Part shown: positions 52,930-61,460 of the stretch, piece after piece | How positions within the stretch are numbered: the stretch's first letter is position 1 | How the letters are laid out: each line of letters starts with the position of its first letter | From: CAZSHX01 sp964606895 | GTDB taxonomy: Bacteria > Bacteroidota > Ignavibacteria > Kapaibacteriales > UBA2268 | DNA length: 64,000 nucleotides | Assembly (NCBI GenBank): GCA_964606895.1 | Contig: CAZSHX010000009.1 | Span: 1-64,000 of the forward strand | Direction of reading: 5' to 3' | Position numbers and translations under genes: made by a program | The notes under the pieces: generated by a model | Databases searched by the model: none | The model's input: the letters and a program-made list of their open reading frames with translations, nothing else | Told to the model about the DNA's origin: nothing

Positions 52930-52964
52930 AAATCAAAAAGACTGAAACTATCAGATTTCAAGTC
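52930..52964 (-). terminator. Probable terminator of the thiamin TonB-receptor gene
   Basis: On the minus strand GACTTGAAA pairs with TTTCAGTC (one bulge) and is followed by CTTTTTGATTTTT. It lies ~107 bp past the stop. The rest of the 260-bp gap shows nothing else. Confidence 0.45.
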
Positions 52965-53070
52965 TAATTATGTAATATTACTCATATTTTCGTTTTTGAT
53001 AGAAAATCGCTGATTAAAAGTCAGTAGAAACGCAAGAGGGTACGCCACGATTCTATCTTGTTTGATGGAC

Positions 53071-55461
53071 CTAAAATCCTAATTCAATCCCAATGAAAAT
53101 ACTTCTTTCGGCGGCAGGGAAAAATTCTTTGCCTTCTGCTCCGGCGGCATAAAGCTTATTAAAAAGATTCATAACCTGAGCCTGAATTTTCAAATCCTGC
53201 AAGGATAAAATATTCTTGAAAGTATATGACAAATCGGCATTGAAAACAGTAAAAGCGTCAAGTTTGTTATCCGAATATAAGCCACCGTAATCGTTTCTCA
53301 AATGATTGATTATTCGGGTATCGGCATTCAGCATATCGCCAAAATTGTCTGTTCTCGATTCGCCGTTATACCTCATTGCGACAGAAGCACGAAAACCTTT
53401 AACGTCATAACTCAATCTGAGATTGCCGATAACTTCCGGAAAGCCAGAAATATCATTGCCTTTCAGCGATACTTTTTCTCCGGAAGAAGTTAGAAAATTG
53501 TAATCAACTATTTTATTCCGGCTGAAAGTCATATTACCGCTTGCATTTAAACTGCCAAAATTTGATTTGATAAGGTTGGCAACAGCAGACAGTTCGATTC
53601 CGTAGTGCAGTGTTGAAGGTGCGTTCCCGTCAATAGGATTTCCGTTGATATCAAGTCTTCCGCTTTTAACAAGTTCGTCAAAATACTCCATCCAATAAGC
53701 ATTTGCAGACAGCAAAATATGTTCTGAATTCCAATTCCAGCCAAGTTCCAAATCAAGCATTTTTTCGGGTTTAACCAAAGGTTTTGAAAAATCATATCGT
53801 CTGACTCCTCCGGCAATAGTATCGCCTTCGAAAAGTGGAATTGCACCGAAAAAAGCATCGTCAGCCGCATAAAAATTTCTCATTCTCGGTTCACGCGAAG
53901 TGAATGCAGACAAAAAACAGACATTCATTTCTTCGCTAAACATATAATTCAAAGCAATTTTCGGATTGAAAAACAAATAATTTACATTGAAGAGCTCTCC
54001 CCCATTCCCTACCGTTTTGCCATCGGTGGTTAAATACGAAGTGTTCAAATTTCCGGCTTTCTCATCTGAGATACTGTAAGAGTGGTGAACAAGACTTCCC
54101 TCGACAAATAGAGATATTTTATTGGTTATTGCGAATTTCTCCCTTGCAAAAAATGAGAAAATATCTCGGTTACCCCGATTGTAATAGAACAAGTAATCAG
54201 GGTCGTAGCCCGGGGGTAAATTTTCGGCAAAAATAAGTTTTCCGAAATGCTCGGAACGATGCAATCTCATTTCGAGCCCTGCCGTAAGTTCATTTTCGCC
54301 ATGCTTCCAGACCATTCGGGGTAGCCATCCCCATTGTCTGTTATTCACATAAGCACGATACAGAGAGTTTGTTGGTTCAACAATTGTGTCAAAACCATAA
54401 GCTTTAGTCATTCGATAGCCCTCGGCATTATTCCACGAACCGTCCATATCGAAATACCCTTGTCCTGTGTAATAAAAAAGAGCTGATTTCAAGGATAAAT
54501 TCTGCGATATATCCCATTCGTTCAATAATTCGTAATGAGGTTGCGAAAAATGCTCTTCTTCTTGTTTCCTCCGGTCGTAATAATACGCAACATTCCTGCC
54601 GGTCGAATCGTAAGCCCAGCCGCCGTAAGCAGGATTTTGCCTTCTTAATCTTCTGTCGGTAGAATAACTTTTGGGCAAACCAGTGTAGGCAAGACCATCC
54701 GAAAATGGTCCGCCGAAAATATTTATTTGTGTTGAAAAGTTATCATCAAAACGAACGGCACTTACGAAGTAACTGTTCAAATCAGTCCAGGACCTCTCGC
54801 GATATCCTTGAGAAGAAATATTAGACATACGGGCATAAAAAGCATATTTGTCAACCAAACCGGAAGAAACTTCCATTGAAACTTTATTAGTAATCGGCTG
54901 ATAGGTATTGCTTACTCCGTACTCCTGCCATCCGATTCCCGAAAATAGTTTAACCCCCTTTTTATTAACGAAATTTGAAGTTGTCAAATTTATGCTTCCT
55001 GCAATCGCAGGAGAACCGTAAGCAGACAGTCCTGCACCTCTTTGAATCTGAATATTATCCAGATTGGAAGCAATATCAGGAAAATCAATCCAGTAAATTA
55101 TGTGGTCTTCGGGATCATTTTGGGGAATACCGTTAATCATAACCGAAATTCGTCTTTGGTCTATGCCTCTCATCGTCAAAGTGGAATAGCCGATACTATT
55201 GCCGTTTTGCGAATAAAACGTCAGGGAGGGCGTTTCGCTGATTAAATGAGGCAAGTCCTGAGTTGTGTAAGAATTTTTAATTTCGGTTTTTGTAATCTCA
55301 GCAAAAGGTACAGGAGATTCGTGGATTGTTGCCCGCGAAGTTGTAACCGTAATGCTTGGAACATCGTAAACCTTAATGGAATCGGGCTTTTCAGAATTTT
55401 CCGCTGAAAGAAAAGCAGGAAAAAACAACAGCCATAGTGAAAGCAGTAATTTTTGAATCAT
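53071..55461 (-). CDS. TonB-dependent outer-membrane receptor, probably for thiamin
   Basis: It has a signal peptide (LLLSLWLLFFPAFLSA) and a TonB-box-like start (VYDVPSITVTTSRA). The plug domain has STLTMRGIDQRRISVMINGI, IQRGAGLSAYGSPAIAGSIN. A long beta-barrel follows, ending in an aromatic residue (FIGIELGF). The 796-residue length is normal. The mRNA leader contains a TPP riboswitch, so the receptor should be made when thiamin is scarce. In Bacteroidota the THI-regulated receptor OMR1 is assigned to thiamin uptake. No other thiamin gene (pnuT, tnr3) is next to it in the window. Confidence 0.9.
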   Translation of the reverse strand: MIQKLLLSLWLLFFPAFLSAENSEKPDSIKVYDVPSITVTTSRATIHESPVPFAEITKTEIKNSYTTQDLPHLISETPSLTFYSQNGNSIGYSTLTMRGIDQRRISVMINGIPQNDPEDHIIYWIDFPDIASNLDNIQIQRGAGLSAYGSPAIAGSINLTTSNFVNKKGVKLFSGIGWQEYGVSNTYQPITNKVSMEVSSGLVDKYAFYARMSNISSQGYRERSWTDLNSYFVSAVRFDDNFSTQINIFGGPFSDGLAYTGLPKSYSTDRRLRRQNPAYGGWAYDSTGRNVAYYYDRRKQEEEHFSQPHYELLNEWDISQNLSLKSALFYYTGQGYFDMDGSWNNAEGYRMTKAYGFDTIVEPTNSLYRAYVNNRQWGWLPRMVWKHGENELTAGLEMRLHRSEHFGKLIFAENLPPGYDPDYLFYYNRGNRDIFSFFAREKFAITNKISLFVEGSLVHHSYSISDEKAGNLNTSYLTTDGKTVGNGGELFNVNYLFFNPKIALNYMFSEEMNVCFLSAFTSREPRMRNFYAADDAFFGAIPLFEGDTIAGGVRRYDFSKPLVKPEKMLDLELGWNWNSEHILLSANAYWMEYFDELVKSGRLDINGNPIDGNAPSTLHYGIELSAVANLIKSNFGSLNASGNMTFSRNKIVDYNFLTSSGEKVSLKGNDISGFPEVIGNLRLSYDVKGFRASVAMRYNGESRTDNFGDMLNADTRIINHLRNDYGGLYSDNKLDAFTVFNADLSYTFKNILSLQDLKIQAQVMNLFNKLYAAGAEGKEFFPAAERSIFIGIELGF

Positions 55462-55547
55462 AGCATACCTTAGAAAAATTAATATAAATAAATTTCCGCC
55501 GGGAACACTCTAATTCGAATAAATATGAAGCGAGAAAAGGAAATAAT

Positions 55548-55636
55548 TCCGTGTTTCCTACGCCGGCATTATCCGGATCAGGTTCGAGGAGTTTTTCTCA
55601 GCCACCAATTTTTTTGGTTAGCACCTCCAACGGTAA
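55548..55636 (-). promoter_or_regulatory. TPP (THI-box) riboswitch
   Basis: On the minus strand the leader reads GGAGGTGCTAACC, then GGTGGCTGAGA, then CTCGAACCTGATCCGG and ATAATGCCGGCGTAGGA, the conserved core of the thiamin-pyrophosphate aptamer. CCGT and ACGG at the ends can close stem P1. It starts just after a consensus promoter. No hairpin with a T-run lies between it and the ATG at 55461, so control is probably at translation, by hiding the AAGG site before the ATG. Confidence 0.93.
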
Positions 55637-55638
55637 TG

Positions 55639-55669
55639 CAAAAATATAAAAATAATTTAAGGTAACAAA
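55639..55669 (-). promoter_or_regulatory. Promoter of the TPP-riboswitch/TonB-receptor transcript
   Basis: On the minus strand TTTG, a 19-nt spacer and TATTTTTG match the Bacteroidota consensus. Predicted initiation a few bases on coincides with the start of the aptamer. That agreement makes this the best-supported promoter in the window. Confidence 0.75.
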
Positions 55670-55672
55670 AAG

Positions 55673-55706
55673 AAAAAGCCCGCTCATTTTTTTGAGCGGG
55701 CTTTTT
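55673..55706 (-). terminator. Rho-independent terminator of the PorV-containing operon
   Basis: AAAAAGCCCGCTCA (55673-55686) pairs exactly with its reverse complement at 55693-55706, with T-runs on both strands. It lies 20 bp past the stop of the PorV/PorQ gene. Confidence 0.88.
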
Positions 55707-55725
55707 TATATTCATCACGAATTGT

Positions 55726-56769
55726 CTATTTTAAAGTTAGACCGACACTGAATCTGTTAATCAAACCAATATCTCTGGATGGATTTAATGAATAGTCAAT
55801 CTGTCCCAAAAATCCGGCACCTTCGTATTTCAAACCGACACCTGCCGCAATACCCATCAACTGATCTAAGCCAAGACGATATCCTGCTCTCACAGAGACT
55901 ATATTTCTCCATGTATAATCAAGTCCAAAAGCATATTGCTCTTTAGTGTCAGAATTTGTAACAAAGTCGAATGCCGCAATCAGTTTGTTTGTTTCGTCGC
56001 TGATTACAGCTGAAGAAACACCGGCACGGAAAATCAATGGTATTGAATAAGCACTTGACATCATAGAAACGTCAATTGCCTGAGCATTCAATGCAGTAAC
56101 GGGTTTCAATGTTTTGTTCAAATCCTGGCCTGAATATTGAAGTTGTGAACCAAGATTATGAATTGAAAATCCAAGTTTGATTCCCTGAATTCCTGTTTCA
56201 TACATAGTTCCGACATCGAAAGCCAAACCGCCTGCAGTTAAAGAGCCAAATGAATTGTAGATGTACTTTGCAGTAAATCCAAAGGAGAACTGGTCAGTCA
56301 AATAGCCGCTGATTGTTGCACCGGCGGATAAATCACCGACTGTATAAAATAGACCTGTTCCTTCAGGTTTTTCGATTGTTGTTATTTCAATGTTATTACT
56401 GTTGAAACTCATCACGTGAATTGCGGCAGTAAAGCTCGAACCAATCGGCAGAGCAACAGCTCCGTAGTTATGACTGAATCCGGAAAACCAGGAAGTATAA
56501 GAAAAGTCAGCCCCGATGCCTTTAACATCAGCCAGACCTGCGGGATTCCAAAAAACAGATGTCAAATCATTAGCCACACCGCCATAAGCACCAGCCATAC
56601 CGTTAGCTCTTGCACCGACACCAATTTTCAAAAACTGGCTTCCGGCGGCTCCTACTTTCACAAATTGACCTCCGGAAGAACCGGATGATTCGTTTGGTAC
56701 TGATAGCAATTCGCCTGCTGTAAATGTGAAGAATGATAATACCAATATTATATTTACTATCTTTTTCAT
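55726..56769 (-). CDS. PorV/PorQ-family outer-membrane protein
   Basis: The 347-residue protein starts with a signal peptide (KKIVNIILVLSFFTFTAGE...) and then the family hallmark: FLKIGVGARANGMAGAY, VANDLTSVFWNPAGLADV and FSHNYGAVALPIG. The rest alternates beta-strands of a FadL-like barrel and ends in LINRFSVGLTLK. PorV is the T9SS shuttle that brings cargo to the attachment complex. Family members beside particular cargo genes may serve those cargos. It lies 93 bp after the very large secreted protein, in the same direction. Confidence 0.85.
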   Translation of the reverse strand: MKKIVNIILVLSFFTFTAGELLSVPNESSGSSGGQFVKVGAAGSQFLKIGVGARANGMAGAYGGVANDLTSVFWNPAGLADVKGIGADFSYTSWFSGFSHNYGAVALPIGSSFTAAIHVMSFNSNNIEITTIEKPEGTGLFYTVGDLSAGATISGYLTDQFSFGFTAKYIYNSFGSLTAGGLAFDVGTMYETGIQGIKLGFSIHNLGSQLQYSGQDLNKTLKPVTALNAQAIDVSMMSSAYSIPLIFRAGVSSAVISDETNKLIAAFDFVTNSDTKEQYAFGLDYTWRNIVSVRAGYRLGLDQLMGIAAGVGLKYEGAGFLGQIDYSLNPSRDIGLINRFSVGLTLK

Positions 56770-56862
56770 GTTAATTTAAACTCCAAAAAATTGTTCATAT
56801 TCTAAAAAATTTTACTCAAAAAGTTCGTCCCGAATTAATATAATCCGGGACGATTATGCGAA

Positions 56863-59800
56863 TTACTCCTGAATCAAACGGAAACCGCCGACAATAACCG
56901 TAAAGTTGATTGATGCCTGTGCTCCGTTTGCAGATTTAATAACTGCAACAAGCGTCTGGCTCTGAACTCTTTGCTTATTCAGCGAGAGCAAGTCCCAAAC
57001 TTCTACTGCGTGGGTTTCAGGTCCGTCAGCCGAAGTCTCGTCGTGCTTCATCGAACGGATTAGATCTCCATTGACAGTATAGATGTCAATTGTACAGCTT
57101 TTTGGCAATTTTGTGAAGTAAATCTTAGCATCATAAGGTGAACGCTGTCCCTGATGAGTAATATAATAAGGATTAGGAACAATTTTTACTTTCGACATCA
57201 TATCGTCAGTATATTGGTCGTTATCCGGTTTTGTTGAACTTATTGAAGCTCTGACTTTAGCTCCGGGCAAAGGCATGCCGGAAGCACCGCCGGCGGTTTT
57301 CAAAGTTACTTCATCGTTTGCGGCAAAGTCTTTGCCGTAACTGTATGATGCAACATCAACAGAGATCCACCGACCCTGTGCGGCAAATTGTCTTCCTTTA
57401 TTTGCATAATCAAATGCGAACTGAACTCCACTGCCATTAAATATGTGTGTGAAATCAATCTGATCAACGCCATCATCCGATTTACATGAGAGATAGTATC
57501 TGCCTTGTGTACCGACGTTCACATCCTCTGAACCAGTGCCAAATCCGAAAAGATAACCCTGCTGTGCTTTTAACTTATTTCTGGCGTTATCACCTCTACC
57601 GTTAACCCAAGCATAAGCTGAAAGATTGTATTTATCAAGAAATTCAGCCCATCTTTCACGAAGATTCGGAGGTGTTGGATAATCAGTACCGGGAATTGAA
57701 TCAATAACCATGTGCTTAATTTCACCAGGGTAACGAACTTTTAAAGTTTTCCCGTTTTCGTCGAGTATATCATAGTTAAACACGTTTTCAACTTTCATAG
57801 TCAAATATGGTACTGTGAATTTGTTATGTTTTTTATTAGCACCCAAACCGAACTGAATATCCATGGCTTCAGTTCCACCAGGTAAAAATGTAACTTTATA
57901 TACTGCAGGACCATTATTAAATGTTCCAAAAACAGGGAAAATTCTTACAGGTCCGATTGCCCAACCCTGAGGCATTCCATAGAAACCTAACTGAGCGGGT
58001 TTATCAATGAGCCTTTGAGTTGTATTTATTTTCGATGGGTCGTACTCTGTAGCATCAACATCAATTATATTGATAATTGTTTTGTCAACAGGTTTCGTTA
58101 CCACTCCCATTGAATCAAACTGAATATTCATGGAAGTAGAATCAGGTCTGAATCTTCCGCCATACTGCTGCATGGTGAAATTGAAAGCAAATCCTATTGT
58201 TCCATAAGCAGGTGGTTTGAGATCCATAGCGTAGCAATATCCATAAGTCGAGAAATCACCTGTGGTGATTTTTCCGGAACGAGTTACCATAGCATGGCTG
58301 AAAGGCAAGCCCATGTCATAAGTTTTTTCTTTGAAAACTGTATCCTGAATAAGTGAATCAGCTCCGTAGAATGATGCACCGTTTTCAGTAAAGAGTCCTT
58401 CAAGTCCAAACAAACCACTGTAGCGACAAGGTGTTTCTTCGAAAAACGTTGTTGAATCAAAAAGAATCTGATTTGTTGTCAAATCTTTCAGAATCATTCT
58501 TCTAAGATAAATTCCAAGGTCAGTAGCTGTAGTTCTTCCGGGAATTGTAATGTTAATTGGAAGTGCCACGGGCTGGAATTCGAGTTCAAGTTCATGACCT
58601 GCGAATAGCTGAGCAACTCTTTCGTCGTCTGTCGAGAAGAATTTAAAATTATAAAGTCCGCCGATTCTTGCAGAATCAACATAAGTTACCTTAAATTCTG
58701 CCTTTTTGCCAACTTCGCCAGCTCTGGGATAAGCAACAACAAAGTTAGGCAATCCCGGAGAAGCACTATTTTGTTTTCTTGGTGTGGGCTGGCTGAAATC
58801 ACCTTCATCATAACCAAGCATTTTATAATAATAATCAATATTATTAAGAAGCTTCTTAGTTTTTGTCGGGTCATCATTATAAATGATTGTCCCCACGTGG
58901 TCTTCGTCGCCAACATCAAGATAGGTTCTGTTATTAGTAACAGTAGCCATATAACTCTGTATAACATTTCTGACTTCAGGAGTAGTTTCCATCTGAGGGA
59001 AACTGACTTTTGCCAAACCGCGTTTGATGTAGCTGTAAACAGAATCGAGAGCTTGTTTGATATTCAAAGAATCCTTCAAAGCAGAATAAATGTCAATAGG
59101 CACCATTCTGTCGTAAACTATCTGCGAAACTCCCTGGAAGTTTATCCAGCGATAAGTGTTCTTCAAGTTAATAGTATCTCCGACTCTCTCTGGTAGAATT
59201 GCAGTATCACCGGGATTAGCCAGCGGTGTAGCTTCTTTTTTCCAATAGAGTGGGTTGTAAGCAAGTAAAGCTCTGTTCAAGGAAACAGTACCATACAAAT
59301 CCTCTTTTAAAACACGATTCAAAGAGGCAAAATTACCTTGATCAGTATCATAATTTTTAAATGGGTCTGCATATATCGGGAATGTAGAGCCTGCTTTATT
59401 CTTGAAATATGTTCCCCAAGGTTTGCTGAGTTCGTTTGTATCAACGCCTGCAATTATTGGGATAATGAAATTGTTATTTGTCATGTATTTTAATACATAA
59501 GCATCAGGTCCTGCCAAAATAATACCTTTACCAACTTTAAGAACCTTAATGCCGAATGTATCAACAGCCGGTTTCCAAGTGATATTAAGAGTAGTATCTT
59601 TACCTACTATAACTGTATCAACTCTGGCGATAACATTTTTCCATGCCATACCGGCAACTCTCATAGAGTCAATAAGAGGATAGTTGGTATTATTTGTTTC
59701 AACTCCGGCACGACGGACTGATTTCATGAATGGAGTAGGCATTTCCCACTGAGCAATCTGTTTCCAGCCAAAAGGTCCTTTGTTGGCAGAATTCTGAGGA

Positions 59801-61398
59801 GTTGGAGCAATAGTATTAACATCGAAAGAATCGAGGTCGGGACGTCTTGCTCTAAAGAGTTTATACCCTAAAAATCCAAGACCGGCTTCGTATTTGTCTT
59901 CCGAATTTTCCATGGCACCATTCCATTCAAGCTTAATTGCATTGTTGAGCGGTGTCCATTTGAAATTAAAATCTCCTCTTTCCGGAGGAGCAGGAGCTCT
60001 GAAGTTATTGTCATAAACAGTTTGGGCAAATCTGGTTTTTTCGACCAATCCTGCCATGTCCTCTTTTGAACCATCTGCATTGTCCCTTACCGAAGGATTT
60101 GCGAGTATAACACCGACAATAACGCGTACAGTATCTTTTGGTCTCATATTGAAAGGACCGGTTGCCATCATAAATCGTTTGTCGCCGGGACCGTCATCTC
60201 CGTCTGTTCTTCTGGAAGACATGAAATTATAGCGTGCATCATCACCGTTAATATCATCGGCAATAACCCAGTTTCTGAAAGTCTTCAAACCAATTTGTTC
60301 TTTAGTTGTATAAGAACGTTTATCTTTGCGAATATAACCTTCTTCATCAACTGCAGGACTTTCGAGGAAGTTGAAACCCAGATATCCGAATCCTTTGCCT
60401 TCTTCACCCTGATCTCCGTTAGTCCACTGTGCGGCAAGGTTCAAACCGGGTTCTTCTGTGTAGTACCTGACGCGGTCGTTAGAAGCACCTGCCTGAGTAT
60501 TTGGAATTCTTGCAATATCAATATCCATTGCGGGAGCCATCCAGCATTCTTTCAAAGTATCCTTTGAATTATTAATCATGTCATATCTTAAAAAGATAAA
60601 ATCTTTATACTGTCCGAAACTCCATGAATAAATATAATTTTCGAATTGTATTCTTAACGGATAACCATCACCGGAACGTAAATCTTTACCTCCGTCAAAT
60701 CTGCTAAGGTCAGTATCTTTAAATACGGACACTATATCTTCTTCAGAGATAAAAGCAGGACCTTTGGGGTACTGGGTTGTTGTTCTTAAAGTGTTGTCAT
60801 CAATAATGTGCCCCATATAACGAAGCTTTTTCAATGTGTCCGGATCGGGTAGATCGTCCCAAACGGGCCATACATATTGCCCACCGGCAACAGATTTGCC
60901 ATCGCCGGGACGGAAATCAGTTGAAAAATAAGTTTGGTATCTGTAGATATCTGTTACATCAACAGCATCCTGTCCATGGTTATCAGGGTCGGGGTTCATT
61001 CTGCCCGGTACCATCCATGAATTTCCATTGTTGGGGTTGTATGTTACTTCAACATATTTTTTATATAAGTCCGAGTTCGGGCGTTTTTTGACTGCGGCAA
61101 ACCAAATACCACCACCAAAGATGTATTGATTTAGAGAACCGCGGGGCCAAACACCGCCGCCGATATTCTGTGCAATATTCAAACCAAAGATACCATAGTT
61201 GGTAGTATAGAATTGAATATTACTGACTGTATTTCTCTGCAAATCGAAAACGTTAGTTACATTTCTCTGTATTTGCTCATTTCCGTTTTTACCGTCGGCT
61301 TTTGAATCGTAGTTTTTTGTTAGAGCAAAGACTCCAATGCTACCGGCAAAGAACAGAACAGTGATTAAAAGTAATAATACTTTATTTATTTTGTGCAT
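56863..61398 (-). CDS. Very large secreted protein with FlgD-like C-terminal domain
   Basis: The start is taken at the ATG at 61398, with GAGGTG just upstream and a signal peptide directly after (HKINKVLLLLITVLFFAGSIGVFA). An earlier ATG at 61461 overlaps the receptor stop (TAATG) but would bury the signal. The 1511-residue protein has no enzyme motif I recognise. It is rich in Asn, Gly and aromatic residues and holds a fibronectin-like piece (FKWTPLNNAIKLEWNGAMEN). The C-terminus has VKIVPNPYYITHQGQRSP and CTIDIYTVNGDLIRSM, typical of FlgD-like T9SS-associated domains in FCB bacteria. It lies between a TonB receptor and a PorV/PorQ gene. Confidence 0.8.
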   Translation of the reverse strand: MHKINKVLLLLITVLFFAGSIGVFALTKNYDSKADGKNGNEQIQRNVTNVFDLQRNTVSNIQFYTTNYGIFGLNIAQNIGGGVWPRGSLNQYIFGGGIWFAAVKKRPNSDLYKKYVEVTYNPNNGNSWMVPGRMNPDPDNHGQDAVDVTDIYRYQTYFSTDFRPGDGKSVAGGQYVWPVWDDLPDPDTLKKLRYMGHIIDDNTLRTTTQYPKGPAFISEEDIVSVFKDTDLSRFDGGKDLRSGDGYPLRIQFENYIYSWSFGQYKDFIFLRYDMINNSKDTLKECWMAPAMDIDIARIPNTQAGASNDRVRYYTEEPGLNLAAQWTNGDQGEEGKGFGYLGFNFLESPAVDEEGYIRKDKRSYTTKEQIGLKTFRNWVIADDINGDDARYNFMSSRRTDGDDGPGDKRFMMATGPFNMRPKDTVRVIVGVILANPSVRDNADGSKEDMAGLVEKTRFAQTVYDNNFRAPAPPERGDFNFKWTPLNNAIKLEWNGAMENSEDKYEAGLGFLGYKLFRARRPDLDSFDVNTIAPTPQNSANKGPFGWKQIAQWEMPTPFMKSVRRAGVETNNTNYPLIDSMRVAGMAWKNVIARVDTVIVGKDTTLNITWKPAVDTFGIKVLKVGKGIILAGPDAYVLKYMTNNNFIIPIIAGVDTNELSKPWGTYFKNKAGSTFPIYADPFKNYDTDQGNFASLNRVLKEDLYGTVSLNRALLAYNPLYWKKEATPLANPGDTAILPERVGDTINLKNTYRWINFQGVSQIVYDRMVPIDIYSALKDSLNIKQALDSVYSYIKRGLAKVSFPQMETTPEVRNVIQSYMATVTNNRTYLDVGDEDHVGTIIYNDDPTKTKKLLNNIDYYYKMLGYDEGDFSQPTPRKQNSASPGLPNFVVAYPRAGEVGKKAEFKVTYVDSARIGGLYNFKFFSTDDERVAQLFAGHELELEFQPVALPINITIPGRTTATDLGIYLRRMILKDLTTNQILFDSTTFFEETPCRYSGLFGLEGLFTENGASFYGADSLIQDTVFKEKTYDMGLPFSHAMVTRSGKITTGDFSTYGYCYAMDLKPPAYGTIGFAFNFTMQQYGGRFRPDSTSMNIQFDSMGVVTKPVDKTIINIIDVDATEYDPSKINTTQRLIDKPAQLGFYGMPQGWAIGPVRIFPVFGTFNNGPAVYKVTFLPGGTEAMDIQFGLGANKKHNKFTVPYLTMKVENVFNYDILDENGKTLKVRYPGEIKHMVIDSIPGTDYPTPPNLRERWAEFLDKYNLSAYAWVNGRGDNARNKLKAQQGYLFGFGTGSEDVNVGTQGRYYLSCKSDDGVDQIDFTHIFNGSGVQFAFDYANKGRQFAAQGRWISVDVASYSYGKDFAANDEVTLKTAGGASGMPLPGAKVRASISSTKPDNDQYTDDMMSKVKIVPNPYYITHQGQRSPYDAKIYFTKLPKSCTIDIYTVNGDLIRSMKHDETSADGPETHAVEVWDLLSLNKQRVQSQTLVAVIKSANGAQASINFTVIVGGFRLIQE

Positions 61399-61403
61399 CT
61401 TTT

Positions 61404-61409
61404 CACCTC
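61404..61409 (-). promoter_or_regulatory. Shine-Dalgarno site deciding the start of the large secreted protein
   Basis: GAGGTG lies 5 nt before the ATG at 61398. It supports that start over the ATG at 61461. Confidence 0.5.
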
Positions 61410-61460
61410 TATAACTTTTATTATTAATAAAGTTTTTCATAATTAAAAATAATTCCTGCA

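Noticed and set aside
55574..55592. GGTTCGA resembling a tRNA T-loop
   Set aside because: It is part of the conserved TPP aptamer core. No acceptor stem, D-arm or anticodon arm can be built around it.
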